Below are positions 57,005-64,000 of a stretch of DNA of 64,000 bases, piece after piece (positions within the stretch are counted from its first letter, which is position 1; each line of letters starts with the position of its first letter). The DNA is from Pseudooceanicola algae (lineage in GTDB: Bacteria; Pseudomonadota; Alphaproteobacteria; Rhodobacterales; Rhodobacteraceae), in contig NZ_CP060436.1 in the NCBI RefSeq assembly GCF_003590145.2, forward strand, positions 2,266,001 to 2,330,000. Direction: 5' to 3'. The notes beneath the pieces are model-generated. The model was given only the letters and a program-made list of their open reading frames with translations. It ran no database searches and had not been told where the DNA came from. The translations under genes were made by a program, and so were the position numbers.

Positions 57005-58102
57005 GATGCACTTCCTTTATCCGGGAGCATCCTGGCCGAAGGGGACCTCATAAACCTAATTCATATTCATTATTGTAAAAATGCACCACATTCATGTACC
57101 CGGGACCTGAGCCCGGGCAGAGGCCGTCACACGCGTAATAGACCCCCATCGCACTGATATAATTACTAATTTTATACTCAGCAGATCCGGGGCTATCCGG
57201 TTCGGGAAATGGCGAATGACCAGACAAAAACCACGGCAACCGGGGATTCGCCCGTAAACCGGGCAAAAGGCCCGTTGGCTTACCCCCTGCGAGGAAGGGA
57301 TCGAGAGTCAGCCGCAGGCCTGCCTGCGCGGCGCAGGCTATCCGATGGCACATCCGGATGCCGAAAGCCCCGCGCATGAACAGCCGGACAGCCTTCGCAT
57401 CGTTGCAATGCAAGGCGATCTCGGGGTCCGAGGGCCAATGCCGCCAGCCTGAATTGAAAATAGGCAGCTCTTCAGGCAGCCATGCAAGACTTTATTGTTG
57501 CCTGAAACACAGATCCGTGCGATTCCGTATGGATTCTCGTCATCTTTCGACCCACCGACAGACAGGATGAAATCAAGCCGTTGTAAAAGTTGAATTTTTT
57601 ATATTTTATGGAGGCTGACCTGCCCCATCCACACATTGATCCAAGGCGGGCCCAGGGCCGCCTATGTCTTGCCCAAGACGGCGCGCTCCAAGGCGATTCG
57701 GCGATGAAGGCAGCGACGAACAAGCCTTTATCGCCTCTGGTTGAAGCATTGCAAACCTGAGACTTCTTCGCGCGAATTTCGATTGGAGATCCATCGACAG
57801 GACCCGGCGCTGGCACAAAAGTGATCTTCGGCCACCTGTTGATCTGGAAATTCCATTTACGCTTCGAATTCTTATTGCACCCCACTGGGGGAGCGATAAT
57901 CATCGTTGGGATTGCCGTCTACTCAATGTCATTTCTGCGTCTCCTTCCCGGGTCGCCCCGCTGGGAAATGGGAGGGACCTATTGCTTTTCTCTCGCAATA
58001 TCAGCAGTGTGGCCCGGTGCAACATGCTGGAAAATGGCAAGACGAAAGCGATTCCGAATATGCCATTTTGTTCTTGAGCGCGTTTGGGGATTAAAGCCGG
58101 AC
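57005..58102. other. About 1.1 kb without a supported gene; lower GC
   Basis: The left part is the promoter region of the monooxygenase-LysR unit (AT-rich around 57056-57090). From 57100 to 58100 base composition is clearly lower in GC than the neighbours, and reading frames are short, without ribosome sites or family resemblance. Frames at 57472-57903 (minus) and 57821-58276 (plus) look like decayed or chance coding. I see no intact transposase. It may be a relic of transferred DNA. Confidence 0.5.
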
Positions 58103-58276
58103 ATGACCATTAGAGTTTTTAAATGCCATGATTGCGGGCACAAAATGCGAATTCGCGGAAAGCATTGCGGGAGATGCTACGCGGTCAAGTATCCTTACCA
58201 AACGCGAAGACCATGGATTCTGGGTGCAGCAGCCGTATTACTGATCTTGTTCATGTTCGCATGTACGGTCGCCTGA
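58103..58276 (+). CDS. Small zinc-ribbon membrane protein, 57 aa
   Basis: A short frame: MTIRVFKCHDCGHKMRI, then HCGRC, giving two CxxC pairs (residues 8-11 and 21-24), a zinc-ribbon pattern. A single membrane span (WILGAAAVLLILFMFACTVA) ends the protein. A longer in-frame extension exists to 57821 but reads as non-coding. The ribosome site is weak (AAAGCCGG). It lies 53 bp before the tRNA. A function cannot be given; it may be a real small protein or a fragment. Confidence 0.4.
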   Translation: MTIRVFKCHDCGHKMRIRGKHCGRCYAVKYPYQTRRPWILGAAAVLLILFMFACTVA

Positions 58277-58329
58277 GGCATGCCCGGCTCTTGCATATCC
58301 GGATCAATTCGCTGAGAAGCATCCAGCGT

Positions 58330-58406
58330 GGCCCCGTAGCTCAACTGGATAGAGCAGCCGACTTCTAATCGGCAGGTTGAGGGTTCGAGTCCTTCCGGGG
58401 TCGCCA
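58330..58406 (+). tRNA. tRNA-Arg (anticodon TCT)
   Basis: A complete cloverleaf. Acceptor GGCCCCG pairs with CGGGGTC (one G-T pair). The anticodon stem GCCGA/TCGGC carries loop CTTCTAA with anticodon TCT, decoding AGA. The T arm is GAGGG-TTCGAGT-CCTTC. Discriminator G and an encoded CCA end at 58406. It marks the left boundary of the tniQ/helicase region, a common integration site. Confidence 0.95.
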
Positions 58407-58424
58407 CCTGCCACCTGCCACCTG
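58404..58424 (+). repeat. Three tandem CCACCTG heptamers at the tRNA 3' end
   Basis: The encoded CCA of the tRNA opens three perfect head-to-tail copies of CCACCTG. This may reflect replication slippage or repeated insertion at the tRNA end. A TGTG follows directly. Confidence 0.7.
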
Positions 58425-58561
58425 TGCCAATGAGGCATAAGCTTGCACGTTTCGGCGATTTTCATGCACATCCCCTGTCAAGGGGCTTGGGGTGCCATGT
58501 CGAAGGTTTCTTCTAGCACACTGAGATGAGACGCCATTTCAGCATATGCCGTGGCTAGCGG

Positions 58562-60436
58562 TCACTTTGCTCCATGAGATTTCAGGAGTGCCACAACCGG
58601 CGCAACAGCGTTGCGAAGATAGACCGGTCCGACATCCAGGCCGTTCGGTCGGAACGGCTGGATACCTTCGCTCTGCAGAACGGCCCGAATCGTGTTCAAA
58701 TGCGCACCGGTTTCGGCCGACAGCATCGATGGTGTCGTGTAGTTGGCCTCAAACGCAGCGATGTCGTCCCGGCTCATTCGCCACTCCCGACGCCTGGTCG
58801 TGGGATTCAAAACCAACATGGCCGGCGTGTGACCACCTTCGATCAGAGCCAGGAATTGACCCTTCCCCCGAATACCCGCCGACCGGGCGAAGGCCGCTGC
58901 GGTCACCTCTCCCTGGCTGGTCGATGGCTTGGGCTCCGGCGCGGTCTTCGCCTTGAACTCAGCAACCTCAGTGATTTCCACCACAAGCCCGTGGTAGCCG
59001 AACATATCAGGGCGCTGACCAAGGCGCAAAGCTCCCGTCCGGATAGCCGCAATGATCTCACCAACCGGAAGGTCCAGCCGCTTGTGAACGAGTTGGATCG
59101 TCTCCCACCCTGGCTCCTCTGGGGCAACCGGCTGCGCATAGGCCTCCAACTCCTCAAGAAGAGCGTGGCCATCCGCAATCCGCCAAGGCGATTTGATCGT
59201 CGCGACGTTGGTCCTCGGGACGAGGACACCGTCTGCCTTCAACCCTTTCAATTCGGCCAGGGTTGCGCCGATTGCCCGTCGCAGCGCAATCGGACCAACC
59301 AGTGTGGGGATTTCATCAAGAATGTGCTGCCAAGCCTTCGCATCATAGGTCTTGCGGGCATCGGCACGCTTGTCACCGGGCGCAAACGCGCCCGCTTCTG
59401 TCAGGAAATCATCCAGCACAGCCGGGCCGATGCCGGTTTCCTTGGATGCTGACGCAAGGGAGTGGAGGCGCCGCTCTATCACGGCCTGGCCGAGAAGGTC
59501 ATCCCCTGGCGCCAAGGGCCATATTTCCAGAAAATAATCACGAAGGATCCTGCGAAAGCCCGCAAAGGCATCGTCATCGAGATAGATGCCTTTAAGATGT
59601 TTGAAGAGCGGACCCAACTCGCCCTGCGTCACGATGTGGCCGCCGTCCTGCGATCGCATCAGGATGTCCAGAGCTGCGCGGATCCCATCAGGGCCTTGCG
59701 AGACGAAGGCAAATCCCGCGGCCTTGGCGCGCCGATCGTCCGGGGCCTCACCCTGTTTGCGCAGCAAAGCTGCACCGATAAACTCACAGAGTGTGATTGT
59801 CGGAAACACCGGCTGTGATGCCAGCCATGTTTTGTCCGCAGCGATACCCTGCGACAGACGCTTATCAAGCCAGAGGTCATAGTCGGTAGGATCGATGCGC
59901 AGGCGGTCGAATGATCCTGCTCGCAGATCCGGCAGGATTTCCGCCAATCGCGCTCCAATATCATCCCGTTCGATGGGGCGCGCGCTAGACCACAAGGGAA
60001 CCAGCGGATGGTGGTGCTGGTGGCAAATATCAACACCTCTGCAAAGCCAGTCCCCCCGCAAGGCAATGTGCCGCAATGGATGGGGATGATCGGCTGCTTG
60101 CTCACGCATGCAGTGTGGACAGCCCCGAATGATCGGATTTCGTAGGGCCCGCGAGACGAAGACCTCCTTCCGAAACCGCATTCGGACGTCTCCGATGCGT
60201 TCACCTGTCCAGGAGAGCACCTCGGCGAGCTGCATGGCAGACACCCCGGCGCGTTCTGCAAAAATCGCGACGGCCTCTTCGTCCTGCTCCAGGATACGTC
60301 GAAAGGTGGTACCGAGATCGAGGGCGAAATTGACAGCGTCCGTCCCATTCAGGATTGCCATGCGCGAAAACAGCGACGGGAGAGTCTCGCGGTCAACGGG
60401 CTCTACTGTAAGGGCGAGTTTCCGCACCAAATACAC
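58562..60436 (-). CDS. tniQ: TniQ/TnsD-family transposition target-selection protein
   Basis: A 624-aa protein. The N-terminal 150 residues are TniQ-like (VEPVDRETLPSLFSRMAILNG and the zinc-finger part RGCPHCMRE, C106/C109, with a second C138/H141 pair and R-G-D-W before it). The C-terminal half is a long variable region with helix-turn-helix-like parts (SMLSAETGAHLNTIRAVLQ). TniQ/TnsD proteins direct Tn7/Tn5053-like elements to a site, often a tRNA gene. Here the stop lies 155 bp from tRNA-Arg. The TnsA, B and C partners are not in the window and may lie to the right. Confidence 0.85.
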   Translation of the reverse strand: MYLVRKLALTVEPVDRETLPSLFSRMAILNGTDAVNFALDLGTTFRRILEQDEEAVAIFAERAGVSAMQLAEVLSWTGERIGDVRMRFRKEVFVSRALRNPIIRGCPHCMREQAADHPHPLRHIALRGDWLCRGVDICHQHHHPLVPLWSSARPIERDDIGARLAEILPDLRAGSFDRLRIDPTDYDLWLDKRLSQGIAADKTWLASQPVFPTITLCEFIGAALLRKQGEAPDDRRAKAAGFAFVSQGPDGIRAALDILMRSQDGGHIVTQGELGPLFKHLKGIYLDDDAFAGFRRILRDYFLEIWPLAPGDDLLGQAVIERRLHSLASASKETGIGPAVLDDFLTEAGAFAPGDKRADARKTYDAKAWQHILDEIPTLVGPIALRRAIGATLAELKGLKADGVLVPRTNVATIKSPWRIADGHALLEELEAYAQPVAPEEPGWETIQLVHKRLDLPVGEIIAAIRTGALRLGQRPDMFGYHGLVVEITEVAEFKAKTAPEPKPSTSQGEVTAAAFARSAGIRGKGQFLALIEGGHTPAMLVLNPTTRRREWRMSRDDIAAFEANYTTPSMLSAETGAHLNTIRAVLQSEGIQPFRPNGLDVGPVYLRNAVAPVVALLKSHGAK

Positions 60437-60793
60437 CTCCCTGTGTGCTCAACCACCGCATGTGTTTGGGTACGCTGCCCCATAGCCGTTTCGGGCTCGG
60501 AAGCGAAGTCGCCATTCGCCGCAAACTCGGTAAGACATGTGCAAAGCCGGGGCCCGGTAAGGATGCTACCGAGGTGAAGGGCGCAAGCAGCCTCGAGGAC
60601 TAGGTCGCGTCGGGCGGCCTAGGACCGCTGCGGGGCGTCCACCTCACCGGTTACTAAAGTTGTACCGCATGCCCTCAATATCGATCATGCCGATACCATC
60701 AGAAAAAATTTGGCAGAATGGCCGCTTGCATCCAATAAGCAGGTTTTTTAGCGACAGCGGCGAACTTCCGGAGTCCGCCTAACCAGAAATATC
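60437..60793. other. 357-bp gap between helicase and tniQ; no gene seen
   Basis: No frame has a ribosome site or family resemblance. The right half (about 60660-60790) is AT-rich and may carry the tniQ promoter. Short GC-rich repeats occur around 60560-60630. I see no structured RNA that I can name. Confidence 0.5.
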
Positions 60794-63586
60794 TTAGTTC
60801 ACGAGGTGGGCCGACGGCAGGACCCTTGCCAAGATTACAAAGGTATCTGACATCGAGTTGTTGGCGAGGTTTGCCAGCGTATCCTCAAGTGTCCTCAATC
60901 GATCCGTCATTCCTGATATACGCGCCTGCATGCGTCTCTGTTCGGCCGCGATCTGCCCTTCAATCATCTGGATCTGTTGCTGGTCTTGGATGTTGCGGGA
61001 CCGCAATTGCTCAATGCTGAGTTGCTTCCATCGGACATACGTTTCGGTTTCAGAGGTCAGGGTCTGCCTCCTGTCTGAAAATGCCGACATTGCTTCCTCG
61101 CGCGAATTTCCGAGGCGTATACGCTCTTCCTGCGTCATCTCCCTTGCCAGCGCGTTCACAAGCCTCTGGAATTCGGGGACAGGTGCTATCATCTTTTGGA
61201 TTTGCCGGTTCGTAGTCGGTTTGCAGCCTTCGCCGAGGAGGGCCCGTGTGATCTTGTCGGCGCCGACCTCCACGACCCCGTCAGCGGAGACCACAAGGCA
61301 GCGCGTCCTGATGACGTCGGGGAACAGGGTGGACATCCATCGGCGGTCAGAAAGGCGTCCGACGCGCACGGCCGGAACATCGTCGTCGCGCGTCCTGATT
61401 TGCTTGTCCATGAGTATCGATGGCCGCCAAGAGCTGCGAACCAATATCAGCGTTTTCCCGACCAGATCTGAAGCCAGGCCTTCATCCGACAAATGGACGC
61501 CGACCGTAGTAGGGGAAACCGTCATTACTTTCAACGTGGCATAAGCCTGACAGACCAAGTCATCATGTATTTCGTCTCCAGTCGAAAAGAAACGGGCTCG
61601 TTTCCCGAGTTGTTCCTTCGGCAAGACGACATCTTTTTTGGGTGGCTTACCAAGTCGATCCCGGCGCCAGCGAAAAACCTCGGATTCGCGCGTTGTCATC
61701 GCGCCGAGTTTGTAGGGGCAATCTTCCAGCAGTGGCGGCAAAGAAAGGGTTGCGACGCGTTCGCCGTCGTTGGATTTTGGAAATCCGCCTTTCAAGGCTC
61801 CACTGAAGTGCAATAGGCGCAACCAATCATTTCCAGCATGCTCCGCGGCACGAATATTGCCAACGATCTCGCTGATGTCGTCCGCGGTATCCGGCTGGGC
61901 CGGGCCAAAATCCTCTCCAGACTGGTTCAGGCCGAAGGACAGCTCGCTTTTCAGTTCGGAGGCGGCCTGCCTGAAGCTGTCGCGGCCAGCCGCTGCATCG
62001 GTGATGATCCTGTCGAGACGCTGGGACAGGGCTTCGTCGAGGTAAGGCAAGGGCTGTTCGAAGACCTCCATCAGGTCAAGTGCTTCAAGCACCCTCTCAT
62101 CTGCAGAACCGGCAACGACCATTCGCCATATACCAATCCTGCCCACGGTCCGATCTTTCATGTAGGCAATCAGCCCGCCGGAGCGGAGGCGGTCAAGGCG
62201 ACCTATGAGCTGATCGATACGCGAGGCTTGCCATGGCAGGTTGTAGAAGATCATGTCCTCGGCGAAGTTATGCAGGTTGAGACCTGCTTCGACAAATTCC
62301 TCCATGATCAGGACAGTCGCCTCACTTTGGACGGCACCGACTACATGCACCAGATCAGTGTTGTAGCGACCACGCATGGTTGCGATGCCACCTTCAGAGA
62401 GGTGCGGGAACATTTCGGACAGACGCCGTTCCAGCATGTCGACGGTGGGCGTGTCGCCCGCGACGATGATGATACGCCGCTCTGGATCTTTGTGCCAATA
62501 GCCGAGCAGCACGTCGCACAGGTCGTCGAACAACGCGTTGCCGGGATTGCGCGACAGGGTGGTCTCCACCTCGTCCCGCAAGTCCTGGTGGGCCGAGAAG
62601 GTTCGGTGGCGCAGCATTTCGCGTAGGCTGGATCCAGCACGGAACATCTGACGGCATTGTAGCCAAGGGGCCGACCCTATCGGATTGTCCCGACCGTCCC
62701 GGCAGGCTGCATTTTGCAGTTTTATCTTCGGCACCTCTGCATCGGACGGCGCGGTACGGACAGTGTGAACCTTTCGCGTAGGCGCCATCCCTGGCCATTG
62801 GCTTCGCGTCTGACGAAGGATTCGGCGATCCGCCGCGAAAGCGGTCCTGTAGGCCGCGGCGGAGAGTGTGCCGTCGGAAACGTGCGCCTGCGCCGCAGCG
62901 GCGTCTTCCGACAGGAATTCCAAGGGCTCGCGGCCGAGGAGGTTGGCGATTTCCGAGCGTTCCGGTTCGATCGCACCGATGACAGCGCGGGCCCAATCGC
63001 GATTGCCCAGACGCGGCGTTGCCGTCAGCAGCAGGACATGTCTGAACCGTGGCGCGTCGCGACGCTGACGCTCCCGGCACAGACTGGAAAGGAATGCCGC
63101 GTCTTCGAGGTTCATGGCGTGGATCTCGTCCACGATCAGCATGTCATAGCCCTCCGGAGAAGGACGTGCCGGTTGCCTGCGGACCATGTCTGCTTTGATC
63201 AGGTGGACATAGCCTTCGCCATCGGGATGCTCCTGCTCTTCATCTGCGTCAGTCAGGATGGGGGCTGATATGTGGCCGCGCGCCGAAAGCTCAACCTGCC
63301 ACTGGTAGCAGATGCGTTCCGGTGCGACGATTGCCACCCTTAAAGACGGGTCCCGCCTGCGCAAGATATTAAGGATCATCAAAGCCTGCACCGTCTTACC
63401 CATGCCGACCTCATCGGCGAGAAGGTGACGGATTTCCGTGTCCGCAAGGATGCGGCGTAGGTTGGCGATCTGATGTGGGTAAGGGTCGGCCGCGACGCCG
63501 AGGGCGCCACCCATCTCCCAAGACTCAGCTGCGACGAGGCGTTCTAGGGCGTGAAAGCCCGACTGGGCAAGATGAAAGCTATTCAT
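60794..63586 (-). CDS. SNF2-type DEAD/DEIH helicase, 930 aa, possible defence gene
   Basis: A superfamily 2 ATPase of the SNF2/RapA kind. Walker A DEVGMGKT (58-65), DEIH box (153-156), motif III LLLTATPR (185-192), motif V FVEAGLNLHNF (431-441) and motif VI QLIGRLDR (459-466) are all present. The C-terminal 450 residues are an accessory region with a coiled coil near the end (about 865-910, QQQIQMIEGQIAAEQRRM). It translocates on or remodels DNA. The start overlaps the stop of the 137-aa gene (ATGA). Its place in a tniQ island suggests a phage-defence or DNA-modification system; DpdE is a possible relative, not confirmed. Confidence 0.88.
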   Translation of the reverse strand: MNSFHLAQSGFHALERLVAAESWEMGGALGVAADPYPHQIANLRRILADTEIRHLLADEVGMGKTVQALMILNILRRRDPSLRVAIVAPERICYQWQVELSARGHISAPILTDADEEQEHPDGEGYVHLIKADMVRRQPARPSPEGYDMLIVDEIHAMNLEDAAFLSSLCRERQRRDAPRFRHVLLLTATPRLGNRDWARAVIGAIEPERSEIANLLGREPLEFLSEDAAAAQAHVSDGTLSAAAYRTAFAADRRILRQTRSQWPGMAPTRKVHTVRTAPSDAEVPKIKLQNAACRDGRDNPIGSAPWLQCRQMFRAGSSLREMLRHRTFSAHQDLRDEVETTLSRNPGNALFDDLCDVLLGYWHKDPERRIIIVAGDTPTVDMLERRLSEMFPHLSEGGIATMRGRYNTDLVHVVGAVQSEATVLIMEEFVEAGLNLHNFAEDMIFYNLPWQASRIDQLIGRLDRLRSGGLIAYMKDRTVGRIGIWRMVVAGSADERVLEALDLMEVFEQPLPYLDEALSQRLDRIITDAAAGRDSFRQAASELKSELSFGLNQSGEDFGPAQPDTADDISEIVGNIRAAEHAGNDWLRLLHFSGALKGGFPKSNDGERVATLSLPPLLEDCPYKLGAMTTRESEVFRWRRDRLGKPPKKDVVLPKEQLGKRARFFSTGDEIHDDLVCQAYATLKVMTVSPTTVGVHLSDEGLASDLVGKTLILVRSSWRPSILMDKQIRTRDDDVPAVRVGRLSDRRWMSTLFPDVIRTRCLVVSADGVVEVGADKITRALLGEGCKPTTNRQIQKMIAPVPEFQRLVNALAREMTQEERIRLGNSREEAMSAFSDRRQTLTSETETYVRWKQLSIEQLRSRNIQDQQQIQMIEGQIAAEQRRMQARISGMTDRLRTLEDTLANLANNSMSDTFVILARVLPSAHLVN

Positions 63587-63996
63587 GTAAGGTCAACATT
63601 CGTCATAGCGCGATAGCGCAAGGCAGCGTAGCGAACGGCACGCGCGGTGGATCGGTCAGCGCCGAAGCGCAGCAATCTGCCCCGCCATTCCGGGTCATCC
63701 ATGACCCGCTCCGGCGCCAAAAAAAGGTGCAACAAGGCTCGCAGGTCGGCCGGTGTTATCCAGCGCCCGCTCCGGGACTCAACATCGAGATGGCTGGACA
63801 CCAAGGCGGCAATCAGGTCGTCCAGATGGCTGGATTCATATGGCAACCGTTCGAGGCTTTCCGCGCGCTGCGCCGGCAGCACGAGTGCGGACAACTCGGG
63901 AAGGCGCGCCGCTTCACGGGCGCGTGCCACGAGCTTTTGCCAGCTGCCATCAGCATTGCCAGCGTCGAATTCGAGCTCAGCAGCTCCATCGGACAT
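63583..63996 (-). CDS. Unknown 137-aa protein coupled to the helicase gene
   Basis: The frame begins with ATG at 63996, but only four bases remain before the window edge, so the true start could lie outside. It is rich in Leu, Ala and Arg and helical in character, with RWITPADLRALLHLFLAPERVMDDPEWRGRLLRFGADRST (key segments DLRALLHLFLAPERVMDD and RGRLLRFGAD). No family is recognised. It overlaps the helicase gene (ATGA), so it is probably a partner subunit of the same system. Confidence 0.65.
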   Translation of the reverse strand: MSDGAAELEFDAGNADGSWQKLVARAREAARLPELSALVLPAQRAESLERLPYESSHLDDLIAALVSSHLDVESRSGRWITPADLRALLHLFLAPERVMDDPEWRGRLLRFGADRSTARAVRYAALRYRAMTNVDLT

Positions 63997-64000
63997 CGCT

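Noticed and set aside
57472-57903. A 143-codon minus-strand gene
   Set aside because: Mixed codon use, no ribosome site and no family resemblance; read as decayed or chance coding.
60794-63586. Firm call as DpdE or another named defence helicase
   Set aside because: The helicase core alone is not diagnostic, and the remaining genes of any named system are not in the window.
1-64000. CRISPR arrays, rRNA genes, riboswitches or intact insertion sequences
   Set aside because: No regularly spaced repeats, rRNA signature stretches, known riboswitch cores or transposase genes other than tniQ were seen on either strand.

Overview
The window looks like about 64 kb of chromosome from a marine-type alphaproteobacterium of the Roseobacter/Rhodobacteraceae kind. 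This is inferred from the high GC content, densely overlapping ATGA-type operons, an unusually high number of solute transporters (four complete ABC importers, a fifth of the peptide type being one of these four classes' Opp/Dpp relatives, and one TRAP system), many small local regulators, and a cyclase very close in motif to the roseobacter isatin hydrolases. No rRNA, CRISPR array, phage or intact insertion sequence is visible. One tRNA (Arg, anticodon TCT) lies at 58.3 kb.

Layout. 1-9.4 kb (minus strand): a nine-gene operon with two unknown proteins (592 and 248 aa), an M19-type dipeptidase lacking the usual HxD motif, a PotDBCA-like ABC importer, a DAO-type FAD oxidoreductase and an Ldh/malate-type dehydrogenase cut by the left edge. 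A divergent IclR gene is its likely regulator. 10.4-12.6 kb: an isolated isochorismate synthase and a LysR regulator. 12.8-16.9 kb: an Ssu/Tau/NMT1-like ABC importer with an FAD oxidoreductase. 17-20 kb: a DUF421 membrane protein, an ECF sigma/anti-sigma pair and a divergent DUF4394 protein. 20-25 kb: a DeoR regulator in one operon with a Ugp-like sugar-phosphate importer. 25 kb: a Cys-rich secreted protein.

25.9-57 kb is the metabolic core. It holds cupin/FAH/SDR genes, a MarR gene, and an operon for a fused FAD monooxygenase/Old Yellow Enzyme protein (2-aminobenzoyl-CoA or salicylyl-CoA type) with SDR, two hotdog thioesterases and a Rid protein. Next come a further thioesterase, a GntR-controlled TRAP operon with a V4R protein, a GlcD-type dehydrogenase, an HpcH aldolase and a flavin reductase. 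An isatin hydrolase-like gene then leads an operon with two related FAD oxidoreductases, a MarR gene and indolepyruvate:ferredoxin oxidoreductase (iorAB), followed by an Opp/Dpp-type importer. A LysR-linked group D flavin monooxygenase (IacA/IifC/HsaA-like) ends the block. My reading, as inference, is a distributed pathway for indole or aryl compounds: aryl-pyruvate to aryl-acetyl-CoA (iorAB); indole ring oxidation (group D monooxygenase plus flavin reductase); isatin to isatinate (isatin hydrolase); anthraniloyl-CoA dearomatisation (fused monooxygenase/reductase), with Rid, SDR and thioesterases downstream. A CoA ligase for anthranilate is not in the window. A shared TACTTGAAGTA-like site in front of three of these units suggests one MarR regulon.

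57-64 kb is the edge of an accessory region. After about 1.1 kb with no convincing gene, a small zinc-ribbon protein and the tRNA-Arg, the tRNA is followed by tniQ, a 930-aa SNF2-type helicase and a 137-aa unknown protein, all on the minus strand and running off the right edge. This looks like the end of a tRNA-inserted, possibly Tn7/Tn5053-like, island with a possible defence function.

Four solute-binding-protein genes (PotD-, UgpB-, DctP- and OppA-like) are each followed by a strong hairpin before the permease genes, a likely way of expressing the binding protein at a higher level than the membrane parts.
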